Of a DNA stretch of 64,000 bases, positions 28,141 to 38,501 are shown piece by piece. Every line of letters begins with the position of its first letter. Within the stretch, counting starts at the first letter, position 1. Both the position numbers and the translations under genes were made by a program. The DNA is taken from the NCBI GenBank assembly GCA_037893225.1, contig JAZGUH010000776.1, positions 124,001-188,000 of the forward strand, given 5' to 3'. The stretch is from Hippasteria phrygiana (lineage: Eukaryota; Echinodermata; Asteroidea; Valvatida; Goniasteridae). The notes beneath the pieces were generated by a model. It ran no database searches and was not told the origin of the DNA. It saw only the letters and a list, made by a program, of their open reading frames with translations.

Positions 28141-29135
28141 ATGAAGGAGTTGGCTTCAGACATCAACATAACAGACAACAACTACTTATACAGCTTGGCT
28201 TCATCTCTACGAAGCACCGCCCTATCATCAAAAGCCGGTTCTACAACGGAAAAGTATCTCGGAGGTTGGAGGCGTTGGAAAGCGTTCGCCCTTCGTTACA
28301 ACTTGCACGTCTTCCCTGTTAAGCGTTCGGACTTGGCGATATACATTCAGCATTTGTCAAATTCGGCGGCTTCAATTGCTCCCATTGACACAGCCAATTA
28401 CAGTATCCGATGGGCCCATATCTTACCTGGTATCGCTTCTCCCACTGACGACGGATTCATAAAAACAGTCGTAGAGGGAGCCGTCGTTTACTTGCCAAAC
28501 CGAAGTCCCCAAAGGAACCCATATCCGCAGAGATGCTCGCCAAGCTGGTCGCCGACAAAGGAGGACAGTACGCGTCTTTGGCTGACATACGTCTGCTCTT
28601 TATATGCCTGGTCTCGTACGCTGGTTTGTTAAGATGCAACGAGATAATTTCCTTGAGAGCCCGAGACTTTTTAATTTTTCCAGATCACATGACAGTGCAT
28701 TCGGCAAAAAGAAAAAATGATCAGTTACGTCAGGGGCACACAGTCTACATTGCCAGGTCAGGTAAACCCACATGCCCAGTAGCTATCACCGAACGCTACA
28801 TGACAATGCTCGACGTATCGAAGTCACCGTCTCATCCATTGGTCTGCGGGTTCCGGCGGAGTAAGCACGGTTTGAAACCCACGAGCAAACCACTCGCTTA
28901 CACCACCGTCAGGGAGCTGATCCTTAAAGGGCTCGCGCCATACGTTGACGACATCTCAACTTTGGGTACACATAGCTTGAGAGCAGGCGATACTTCCAAA
29001 GCCGCCTCGGACAGGTCCATCAACGAAAGATGTATCATACGCCAGGGAGGTTGGAAATCTTCAGTCTCCAAAGACATGTATATAAAGGACTCTATCGCGA
29101 ACAAGCTTTCGGTTACCAGAGCTATGAAATTATAA
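28141..29135 (+). pseudogene. Tyrosine recombinase (Crypton/DIRS-like or XerD-like), frameshifted
   Basis: This is a tyrosine (phage-integrase type) recombinase of the kind carried by animal mobile elements such as Cryptons and DIRS elements. The N-terminal part (frame 1 from 28141) has a SAM-like core-binding segment with TTEKYLGGWRRWKAFALR. The catalytic part is in frame 3 and reads from about 28484 to a TAA at 29133-29135. In the 200 residues counted from the ATG at 28533, the catalytic set is visible: Arg34 in GLLRCNE, a Lys near 61 in KRKNDQLRQG, His147-x-x-Arg150 in HSLRAG, Trp174 in GGWKS and the nucleophile candidate Tyr183 in DMYIKDS. The two parts do not share a frame: one base seems lost near 28482-28485, between VVEGA and RRLLAKPKSP. 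An in-frame TGA directly precedes the ATG at 28141, which supports that start. The frameshift could be a recent mutation or a sequencing error, since the rest of both frames is intact. Confidence 0.85.
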
Positions 29136-29263
29136 CTATAAGTTCTAACATAATATGTAACATGTGATTATTTTAAAGCTGCACTTTGCTACCCAAGCCA
29201 TGAAGTCATAATTACGATAACAGACGGCTGTTTTATCTCTTTACTAACTTTATCCTCGCGCTG

Positions 29264-29397
29264 CTTAACGAGCCGCGACAGACCGCGGGTGGTTGCAACA
29301 CTTGCCAGAATAAAACAGTTGATTAACAATATTAAACATACAATTTAGTGTTTAATTGTAAGTGATTGAGGTGGTTTGTCGGGGCTGAGATGAGATT
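29264..29397 (+). repeat. 134-bp direct repeat, copy 1
   Basis: It starts with CTTAACGAGCCGCGACAG and ends at GAGATGAGATT, 128 bp after the recombinase stop. Copy 2 at 32528-32661 has the same length and differs at only two bases by my reading. It contains AATAAA (in CCAGAATAAAACAG), a possible polyadenylation signal. It may be a terminal repeat or 3' end shared by two related element copies. Confidence 0.85.
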
Positions 29398-32300
29398 TGC
29401 AAATTCTCTTCGTCAAGTACATCAGAAGAGAATTACTATCTCATTGTAAGTGTGAGAGTAAGCTGCAGAGATGCATGCAATATGCAAAGTAGCATGCAGT
29501 GAAGGGAGTACCGGGGTGCGTTTATAAGGCGTTGGATTGCTGTTTGGTGGCATTCGCAATCACCACGCCACACAACTCATTTTCCCCCTATTACATTGTA
29601 TATTATGTTTCACCCTTTCCCTTGTATTATTTATATGCATATATAGTCGCATTGTATAACAGCGGACCCTGGAGCTTGTTCTGCCGTTTTAAGCAGTGCT
29701 CGATCGCCTTCAGGGGTCACTATAGGAATTTTCCAGAGTTTTTTGCCCCGGGTTACCTGAACTGGGTTTTTCTCTGGTTTTTCGCCTATGTCGGGGTCGC
29801 GTGAACTTTATCCTTGAGCCAGAACGGTCAAGAAGTTAGACAACAAAAGGAGAAAGACCCGCATACTTTAACATTGTTTGTTTTTGTTTTTTGGTAAACT
29901 TCGTTCCTTACAATTGTATAACCAAATACACATGTGTGACCATTCGACCGGATGCCTCCAGTGGTCGACCGGTCCCGTATATAAAATTTCTTACAGAGTT
30001 GTACTGCATTGATTCTATTTCACTTTTCATCATGCTCAGACCAACGTCAGATATCTTATAATGCAGATTTCTTCTTGAAATGCTGCTTTTAGATATTTCC
30101 TCATGGATAGTGCTTCCGTCAAAATCATCTCTATAAATATGTTTTACTCCTTTTTTTTATACATGTACAAACATTTAGAACGTAGTACAGATCGTAGTTG
30201 TCTAGCAAACTGTTAAGCGATTGGACAAAACTTATTCTTTTGTGTTCGTGCGACCTCTTGCGATCGCGTTTTATGCAAATTACTGGCTGCTGGCTTCATG
30301 CACATTTAAATATAGTCTTACATAACATCGGACGATGGCCGCAAAGCCAGTTTCTTTATACTTTTAAATTCCTCTTTTGTTACCAAAGTTGTTGTGTTAC
30401 CGGAAGGCGCAGCCTAGTATCACTCGTTTTCGAGCTGCGGAGAGCCACGCACGCAATTCCGCACTGCAACGCTTATTGGCTTGAAATATTTTCAACGTGC
30501 ATTGCCGCACAGTGTATTACTATTTTACGTGTGACCCCACCGTACACGTTGTGTTGGTACTGCAGTGGCACGAGTCGTGGAAGGCTACGTGGCGAGTACT
30601 TATATTTTTTTGTAAAACTGACATTGTATAAAATTGTTTCCAACTAGTGCGCTGAATTTCATTACTATTTTCTAGACTTACAAAAATATATGAAATGCAC
30701 ATTAGAACATTTTGGATTCGGCTTTATAAATCCTTGACACACATGCAACCCGATTTTGTTCCAAATTTTTATTTAACTTTTGTACATAAATTAATATTTG
30801 CAGCGTGCACTCAGAAATAGGTGTGTGCTATGGTTGATGTTTTTCAGGACAGTCTGTAGTAAAGAAACCAGAAAAGTTTTGGAAGCAAATTATTGGATTA
30901 CTTGGGACATGTTTGAATTTTGTTGAGTCGCATTTATTGTCACAAAGAATACATGTAGTATAAGCATGAGTAGACAAAATGGTGACAAAAACGGGATTTT
31001 GTACAGAAGTCTAATAGTTATACATTAGAGATATATTTAAATATACATGTCTCTTTCGAATTGAACAGAGCAACTTAAACACTAAAATCTCCAAACATTA
31101 GTCTAGTGGTTGAAAAGAGAATTTTGTATAGACAATAAGTTTTGGAACCCTTAAGCAAATAGAACAATAAATACCTGAAATATTACTTGGAAACAATTTA
31201 GAACCCCGCAAACACAGAAGTTTGAAGTATTTAGATATTTTTAAATAATTTGAAGTTGAGATGTTATGATGTACTTTTCACTGATACATGTAGTATAACT
31301 TGAATTTTGACCAACTATACAAAGTATAGTAAGAAAAGCGCATTTTGGGGCTCAAGTTTACTGTATCTGAACACAATTTCACAATACATCATTCTGTAGA
31401 CCCAAATTTTGAAGTTCAGGCATTTTAACAATAGACAAACCTAGTCTCTGCATGATTTGTGGATTTCTATTTTTCTTAAAATCTCACTTTGTAAACTGCC
31501 TCATATGAATTTTACAAAATCCACAGACCTACGAAAGTTGTTAGTCTTTAAATTTAGTCCATGCCGGGATAAATATATGTAAAAGTGCAGAATGAGAGAT
31601 TGGAAATTGTTTGTTGAATGTTAATGTACATATTATAAATATATTGTTGTCACCTGTTAGTCTTGGGGCACAGGACTACTTGTATTCACATTCCCCAAAA
31701 TTTCCAATATCATGAGTGATGGAAATGTACACACTCGGAGTTTAAAAGTTTCTTTGTATAACTGTACAATTTTTAATGCAAATAGACCTCCTTGAAAATT
31801 TGGAAAGGTGAAGGAATAACAATATTCTGTTCTTCCCAAAAACACACAGGTGACAGTGTTGTAGAAATTAGATCGATGAATTTGAATGTAAACACATTTC
31901 TCTTTTATCTTTAGCCTTGATTCAGCTGAGCGTTGTCTCCATACACTGTTTTGTATATACTCTGCATAGGAGATACGCCAACATAAAATAGTTGGTAGGT
32001 GAAAATACTAATTCTGGCCAACTCCTGTGTATTCAATTAAACTAAAGTGGTAATTATTTAGATTTGTGCATACTGTAGTGCTATAATTTGCCATTTAATA
32101 TAGACCAGTACATTTCTAGCAATTGTGACGACTCCTTAGCCTCAGAGGAAAATGATCATCTTATTGAAAACTAATTCTCGACTACTATTTGTACTATTTT
32201 ACTTTTCCGAGCCTCACCGGAACTGTATAACAATTGGTCATATTTATCAAAATTAACCACATGAATTTGCATTGTAATAATGATTTTGTTTTGTCAATTG

Positions 32301-32527
32301 GTTACAGGTACTACTCTGTCACTAATTGGCTGTCGTTTTTGTTTGTTAATAAATTGAGAAACAATTGGCTGAATAAAAAAAAGTTACTCACTGAAAATTG
32401 CTCTTTGGTCTTCTTATTTGGCAACCCCTGTTCCTTATTTCATTCTTTTTGAAAGGTACAACCAAATTGTTGTTGGAAATTTATCCTTTATTTTACCACT
32501 CGGTAACACATGTACGTGTGCATCTGA
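29398..32527. other. AT-rich interval between the 134-bp repeats, no gene seen
   Basis: The interval is AT-rich, with open frames of at most 149 codons and no recognisable domain, no internal repeat and no obvious inverted ends. The 149-codon frame at 30198-30647 has a random-looking composition. It might be the body of an element bounded by the 134-bp repeats, or host sequence between two insertions. Confidence 0.5.
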
Positions 32528-32661
32528 CTTAACGAGCCGCGACAGAGCGCGGGTGGTTGCAACACTTGCCAGAATAAAACAGTTGATTAACCATATTAAA
32601 CATACAATTTAGTGTTTAATTGTAAGTGATTGAGGTGGTTTGTCGGGGCTGAGATGAGATT
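32528..32661 (+). repeat. 134-bp direct repeat, copy 2
   Basis: Same orientation and length as the copy at 29264-29397. The two substitutions are CAGACCGCG to CAGAGCGCG and TTAACAAT to TTAACCAT. The flanking sequences of the two copies differ on both sides. Confidence 0.85.
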
Positions 32662-33133
32662 ATGTGGTTTGTGAACGTCTGCGCCCACATGGCCCGGTGT
32701 CCTGTACCGAACTACACGTATACTAATCTCCACACAAAACTGCAGCAACCTCGTTTCCAAAACTGTCCTTAATGCGCAAAACCATTGAAAGAAACCGCAG
32801 ACTGACTGGGGTGAGATTGCGCCAGCGTGTTGAACGGATCGGATAAAAACAGTGGGCGAGTTCGATTTATTAAATCATTTTACATCCAAAGTTAAAGTTT
32901 CCGTCGTCACCCACCGCACTTGGTATGGTAGGGGTGTCGAGCGTCGGCCGTCGTTCTGCATGACCTTATGAGAAATTTTCATTCGCAAAAACTGCTAATC
33001 GTTTTCAAGTTTGTCTCGCTTTTTGTTAAAAATGTATTGCCTTTTGCGATGCGAATCCAGCTTTTTCCATCACTGAGTGTATGCACTTTTGTTTTCGTAG
33101 GGGCCTTGAATTGGCTGAACCTATATGTCGCAC

Positions 33134-33161
33134 CGCTAAGGACGTCTTGGAACCAAGACTA
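33134..33161. repeat. 28-bp direct repeat left of a TIR element
   Basis: CGCTAAGGACGTC followed by TTGGAACCAAGACTA is repeated exactly at 34681-34708, just outside the right end of the element at 33208-34679. It contains an inverted motif, GTCTTGG-AA-CCAAGAC. The left copy lies 46 bp outside the left inverted end, so it is not a simple target-site duplication. Confidence 0.7.
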
Positions 33162-33207
33162 AGCTAGAGGGCGCTGCTGTGCTCGCTGTACGTCGCACGC
33201 ACCGCGG

Positions 33208-34679
33208 TGTTACGCCCCAACTATGGCATTGTCCCAACTATACCTGGGCCGGCTCCAACTGTAGTTGGGACCGGTCCCAACTGCGACGGAGTAGTTGGGA
33301 AATCCCAACTACAGTTGGGACTGAAGGGGCGGGGATCGGAACCGCACGTGAATATATGCATAAATTACAAAATCGTATGGCGCGCACCAGGCTTGGAAAG
33401 GAAGTTTCGTGGGTTCGACGCACGTGGCTTGCCAGCCGGCTATTATTTATGGTTAGTAGGACAAGCTTGCTAAACATCATACCATGGACGAAATCAGCAA
33501 CGCCAACGCTTCACTATTTAACCAATTTGAACATAATTTCATAATTTGTTAAACAAATTATCAGCCATGTTGTGGTTACTGCCTGCCACGACTGGGCCAG
33601 AATTGAAGTAGTGGTCCCAACTACATATTGTATGGTTGGGACTGCACTAAGCACTGAATACTCATTCATATTTACTTAAACACAATTTCACTTTATTAAA
33701 AAAATTATCAACCATGTTATGGTTGCTGCCTGCCACAGTTGGGCCAGGATTGAAGTAGTAGTCCCAACTATGGTTGGGACTGCGCTAAGCACTGAATACT
33801 CATTCTTATTACTTGAACACAATTTCTCTGTATTTAAAAAATTATCAGCCATGTTATGGTTACTGCCTGCCACAGTTGGGCCAGGGTCCCAACTATGGCT
33901 GGGACTGCACTGGGCACTGAAAATTCATTCTTATTACTTGAACACAATTTCACTGTATTTAAAAATTATCAGCCATGCGCATTGCCTGCCACAAAGTGGT
34001 GGTCCTAACTATGGTTGGGAGGGATGGACTGCAATAGGCACTGAAAACTCATTCTTATTACTTGAACACATTTCACTTTATTTAAATAACAAATAATTAA
34101 CGAATTGATATAAAATTGCAGTGTATTTTTGTATTGTTACAGACGAAAAATGTGAAGAAATCGAGACAAGTGTATTATACTCGGCACTCTGAGACTATTA
34201 CCCCAATCACATGCTAATTAAATATTTGAGGAAACAAAACATTATGTCTGTTTCCTTTTGTTCTAGAGTGTGAAACTGTTTTTCATGTGTATGAGCGACG
34301 CGAAATAGCATGAAAGCGACCCCCCCCCCCCCCACCCCCCCTTGGAGATCAATAATGACCCCACCTTACTCCCGGCCTTCAATTTTTCATAACCGTCCAT
34401 GCACCAATGTACCATGATTATACACGTGGCCCGGCCAGAGATTTGCATAACAGTGCAGCCCCCAAACCCTGTGATCTTGCATAATCATGACGAATGGCTT
34501 TTTCAGTCATGCGCCTTACAATAAATACGACACCCCCCGTCGCGTTTAGTCCCAACTATAGTTGGGATTTCCCAACTGTCCGGTTCTAGTTGGTACCGGC
34601 CACTGATCTCTACCGGCCCAACTATAGATGGGACTGGCCCAAGTATAGTTGGTACCATGACCGTAGTTGGGGCGTAACA
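33208..34679. mobile_element. 1.47 kb inverted-repeat element rich in CCCAACTA motifs
   Basis: The left end TGTTACGCCCCAACTA is matched by the inverted right end TAGTTGGGGCGTAACA. More than a dozen CCCAACTA/TAGTTGGG motifs occur, several arranged as palindromes such as CCCAACTATAGTTGGG near 34552. The interior has four tandem repeats (33555-34087) and a poly-C run near 34321-34340. No transposase frame is visible, so it is non-autonomous. No clean target-site duplication was found directly at the ends. Confidence 0.7.
33555..34087. repeat. Four tandem repeats of ~125-147 bp
   Basis: Units start with AAATTATCAGCCATG at 33555, 33702, 33839 and 33963, and shorten from about 147 to 125 bp. Each carries CTGCCTGCCAC, a CCCAACTA or TAGTTGGGA palindrome, GCACTGAA and ACTTGAACACAATTTC. 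They lie inside the CCCAACTA element. Confidence 0.8.
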
Positions 34680-34680
34680 G

Positions 34681-34708
34681 CGCTAAGGACGTCTTGGAAC
34701 CAAGACTA
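34681..34708. repeat. 28-bp direct repeat right of a TIR element
   Basis: Exact copy of 33134-33161, starting directly after the base that follows the right inverted end. Confidence 0.7.
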
Positions 34709-34776
34709 GGGCCGACCACGAGGCCTCGTCCAGGTGGCAGGACGTTGCCCAAGGTGGAACTGGATGGCAGCATCAC

Positions 34777-34876
34777 ACACTATGAACATCTAACAAAAGA
34801 AAACCCACGCAGTCCTTTGTTTGTGACCGTAAAAAAAGGACTGCGCGGGTTTTCTTTTGTTAGATGTTCATAGTGT
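34777..34876. repeat. Hairpin with 41-bp arms
   Basis: Arms 34777-34817 and 34836-34876 are complementary at all but one position around an 18-nt spacer. The left arm begins ACACTATGAACATCTAAC and the right arm ends GTTAGATGTTCATAGTGT. It is probably a foldback element or a MITE. Confidence 0.85.
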
Positions 34877-35660
34877 CAAGGGCAAGACGAGCAGGGGCAG
34901 GAGCTTGGAAGCGCCGAACATGGCCAAAAAGGGTGTGTCGCCTCCCTGAGATCCTGCATTTCCAGATATTCCTGAAAACGGTGCGTCTTTAAACAGATAA
35001 TTAAAACAGAAGCCATTCTTGGAATAGGCCCTTGCTGAAATTAAGTGTGCCCAGGAAGGTGGCAATTAGAATTATGAAGGAAAATATGAATTTTTCAAAA
35101 CACTTTCTTTTTAACAGAGGCTGTTGGACTGAACCGTTTTTAGAAACACCTCCTTTTGTCGCATGAATTCTAGTTTTCAATATGCGCTGCACTGATCGGA
35201 TGAATCCCGGGCCCTATTGCAAATCGCCGGCTGGATCGCCGGGTGAATCGTCGGCTAGCTTCTGCCAGGTACGACGCCGTATCCCAGAAACGGTCACTGG
35301 TCTAAGTATTTGCCTCACCGATGCATTACGCATGAACTCAAATAATGCGTAAAATGTGCATACGAGACTGCTAAAAATGCATGCAGTCAATGCACTATAT
35401 GGCATGAGTAGGCTAGTTAAACCATGGTTAAACCGGACTGCACTTTGACAACGAAGGTGAGACATTTCGTTGAAGTTTAACATCTTAAAGGTAGGATGGG
35501 ACGCTGTATTAATATTATCGCGGTACTTATCACGTTTCCCGATCGGAATAGAGATTGCTCAACAACCTTCCCGAATTGTCCTGTCTTTTGTCTTGTATAA
35601 CTCTTGCTTTTTTACACCGACATAAAAAATCCGACGGTGGTTTTGTTTATTCCCATGCGA
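34877..35660. other. Intergenic, no gene seen
   Basis: Nothing recognisable as coding. TATTATCGCGGTAC near 35508-35521 resembles sequence at the end of the repeat family that starts at 35661 and may be a terminal fragment of it. Confidence 0.4.
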
Positions 35661-36382
35661 TGCCTGTGAAAATAGACATGCTCGTCATTGCTCGGCGGAG
35701 TACAGACTCTGTATTATCGCGATATATGTGGGAAGTGGTTTTTACAATGATCTCAACTTTTTTATTCATAGTTAATTTTTGACCAAAACATCCCCTGAAT
35801 AAAGTATGATATTTTCCCTGTAAAGTTCAAGTTGATTAAACTAAAAGACGATTAGGCCTGCAGGATGATTTCTTAACACCCTGTCCCCCCTGGAAGGCGA
35901 CAAAATTCACTGAGACAAGTCTACTGATTGACGATTGGGGGCGCCATTCACTTTACACGGTGCGTCATTTTATTTTTTTACCGCACTGTCTTTATTTTGA
36001 TCCCGTAAAAGTTTTTACGATTTCGCGGTGGAAATGTCGTCCTTCTGCTTCATTTTACATTTGCAGCTGTAGAATGGGAACAAGACAATCGAACTTCCAT
36101 GGACAGACCACCATTAAAGTTTTATGTTAAAATATAGACGGTACTTTTTAGCAGACGCGGTGAGGCAAAATTTACAAGTTTTGGAAAATGTGAATATTTA
36201 TTAAAAATCATTAAAAGTCCCGACACATCATTTTAATCGTCATTTGTATACAACTCAGCAGGAAGTCCTTAATGCCTGATGAACTGGATGAAAAATCGCC
36301 ACACGAAGAAGTTTTGGCAACGCAAAAAAAAGAAGAAATTTTTGATGCCGCGATAATAGAGTTGCCGCGATAATAGGGAGTC
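35661..36382 (-). mobile_element. ~725-bp repeat family, copy A
   Basis: The reverse complement of this stretch aligns over its whole length with 46780-47507. Shared landmarks, read from the other strand, are GACTCCCTATTATCGCGGCA at one end, CATCCAGTTCATCAGGC, a segment with GCGCCCCCAATCGTCAATCA, and CATGTCTATTTTCAC at the other end. The TATTATCGCGG terminal motif recalls Tigger/pogo elements but I found no matching inverted end. No target duplication is visible for this copy. Confidence 0.8.
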
Positions 36383-36611
36383 CGACTATACACACCGGCC
36401 TTAACCGGCCTCAAATAATCAATTCAGTATCATAGATTATACTATTTAAAAGGTTGTGAAAAAAAAAATTCAAAAATGTCTTTTTATTAATGAGAAATGG
36501 TCAAAAAACCGAAATAGATCAAATTCAAAGGTTAACGTATACGCTTTTCCAGCCGCAACAACCGTCCACTTTTTGTGACTAACGTTACTGTAGACATGGT
36601 TAAGCCCTAGC

Positions 36612-36717
36612 CCTACAAATAGGGCTGTAAATGGTTCCTTTTTAACTTCTGGCTTTTTACTGTCACTAGTAAAAAGCCAGAAGTTAAAAAGGAACCATTT
36701 ACAGCCCTATTTGTAGG
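36612..36717. repeat. Perfect hairpin with 50-bp arms
   Basis: Arms 36612-36661 and 36668-36717 are exact inverted copies around a 6-nt loop (GTCACT). The left arm starts CCTACAAATAGGGCTG and the right arm ends CAGCCCTATTTGTAGG. Perfect pairing suggests a recent origin. Confidence 0.95.
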
Positions 36718-36937
36718 TCAGCATGGTCAGGCCCCTACAGCATCACTGTCAAACGTTATTTTTACATAGTCCGAGCATGGAGGAAGAACCCGAGTAACTT
36801 TGAACCTTTATCGCCTTTTTTAACATTTGGACATGATCTGGCGATAGTAGGGTCCAAGTCCGTGTACGACGATTTTCTATTCATTAATTAAATACGTCTA
36901 AAATCCCAACAAAAACATCCGAATTCAACCTTACAAC

Positions 36938-37369
36938 GGTAATCGTTACCTTTAGGACACCTCTATTTTTTTTACGAGTTCCATTCAAAACTGACATTTG
37001 CAGATGACTTTACATTACAAAAGTGACTTTTGCAGGCTAAAGCAGTCTTTTTTCTTCAGATTAACCTATGTTTGTTGTAATTTTGAAATGCACTTTCAAA
37101 GAAAATGTGACTTTCCTAGCTTTGTTTGCAGTCAGAGACATTGACGTTTTACCCCATAATTTCCCTCATAAATCAAAACCCTGCCCTCTTTCCACAAAAT
37201 TAAGCTTGCTCATATTCAACATGATATCTTAGCGAACTATTTAGATGATTTCAAGCACACAGAGTGACTTTTCCTGCCTGTATCATCGCAAAATATTGAG
37301 GTAAGTTCCAAAACATAAACTGTCTCCTTCGTTCTCTTATGGAACGGGGTCCTAAAGGTAACGATTACC
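36938..37369. mobile_element. hAT-type MITE, copy 1, with 8-bp target duplication
   Basis: It begins GGTAATCGTTACCTTTAGGA and ends TCCTAAAGGTAACGATTACC, an exact inverted pair. CTTACAAC flanks it on both sides (36930-36937 and 37370-37377), the 8-bp duplication typical of hAT elements. The interior resembles the element at 39855-40312, with shared stretches around TTTACCCCA and AAACCCTGCCCT. Confidence 0.9.
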
Positions 37370-37970
37370 CTTACAACGGCCATCAAAATACTAGATACGC
37401 CACCTTCGGAACAAGTGGAGTTCCATGATCAGATGGAGGTACCAAGGTTTACTTAACATCCAAATAAAATGTGAAATTTACCGCATGCACCGCTCGACAA
37501 CCTGTTTAGGCCGGCGACTGTTTTGGTCGTGTCGGTCTGATTGGAGGCTGCACGCGCGTGGGACTCGTTCTGTTTTGTATTGTTCTGTTGCGTTTTATTA
37601 TTGGGGGTGGGTGTAATTTTGTTAAGGAAGATCAAACTGCTTGATCTTAATTTAATTACAAGTATCTGGTGTATTTGCCCATCTGCCTGAGATTTAACAT
37701 GAAATTAAAGCACATCTAATTTTCCTTTTTTTGGGGGGGGGGGTGTGTTTACAGTTTTTATTTATTGATTGATTTTTTTTGGGGGGGGGGGGGGTGGGGG
37801 GTGGTGAAATAATGAAACCAAGGAATTACAACCTGAGGGAACGCAAAGAAGTCAACGACCAATTGATGGACTCAAAGGAAAATATGCATTACATGGATTT
37901 AATACATACGTTCCAAACTTCAAACTGAGTTAGAATCTCCACAAATATTGATCACTTTCCAAATTGCCCA

Positions 37971-38025
37971 TTGCCCAATTGCCCATTGCCCAATTGCCCA
38001 TTGCCCCCATTGCCCCAATTGCCCA
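37971..38025. repeat. Short tandem repeat of ATTGCCCA/CCA units
   Basis: About six imperfect units of ATTGCCC with CAATTGCCC variants, inside the 1.7 kb element. Confidence 0.75.
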
Positions 38026-38501
38026 CGCATATCAAATATCAGGCATGAGCAGATCAATGAGATATATCATGGAGGAAGGACACATAAGATACCTGCAATG
38101 CAATTTAAATCAAGCTCTTTGAACGTCATTAAAAAAGGATCCCACAAAACAATAACCAAAAACAACAACAAAACAAATCAAAACACTAACCAGAGTTCTA
38201 CACACGAAACAGTCGCCGGTATAAACAGGTTGTCGCGCGGTGCATGCGGGCGCTGCGCATCAGGGTGACGTCATGCAAGGTCGAGGGGTCACGATTTGAA
38301 CTCCAAGACAGCGAAAAGACATGTTCTGCGGGTGTCTCTAGGAATTAAACGGTAAATTTCAGTTGAATTCTGATGTTTTTGTTGGGATTTTAGACGTATT
38401 TAATTAATGAATAGAAAATCGTCGTACACGGACTTGGACCCTACTATCGCCAGATCATGTCCAAATGTTAAAAAAGGCGATAAAAGGTCCAAGTTACTCG
38501 G

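Larger units (their letters stand above)
36789..38501. mobile_element. 1.7 kb element with ~140-bp terminal inverted repeats
   Basis: Ends 36789-36929 and 38362-38501 are inverted copies with only a few differences. They start CCGAGTAACTT and include GGCGATAGTAGGGTCCAAGT. A second inverted pair lies inside, about 37484-37536 and 38196-38250, sharing GACAACCTGTTTA and CCGGCGACTGTTT. No transposase frame is seen. A hAT-type MITE is inserted at 36938-37369. The interior also holds poly-G runs near 37733 and 37781 and a short tandem repeat at 37971-38025. Confidence 0.8.

Noticed and set aside
28141..28632. The first recombinase frame as a complete 163-residue protein
   Set aside because: The last ~45 residues are out-of-frame noise; similarity continues in another frame from about 28484.
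30198..30647. 149-codon frame on the + strand
   Set aside because: Composition is random-looking, with no domain and no splice or context support; it lies in AT-rich spacer.
34321..34340. Poly-C run as a G-quadruplex or regulatory site
   Set aside because: It is a simple homopolymer tract with no conserved partner; similar runs near 37733, 37781, 53874, 58970 and 63132 suggest ordinary slippage.
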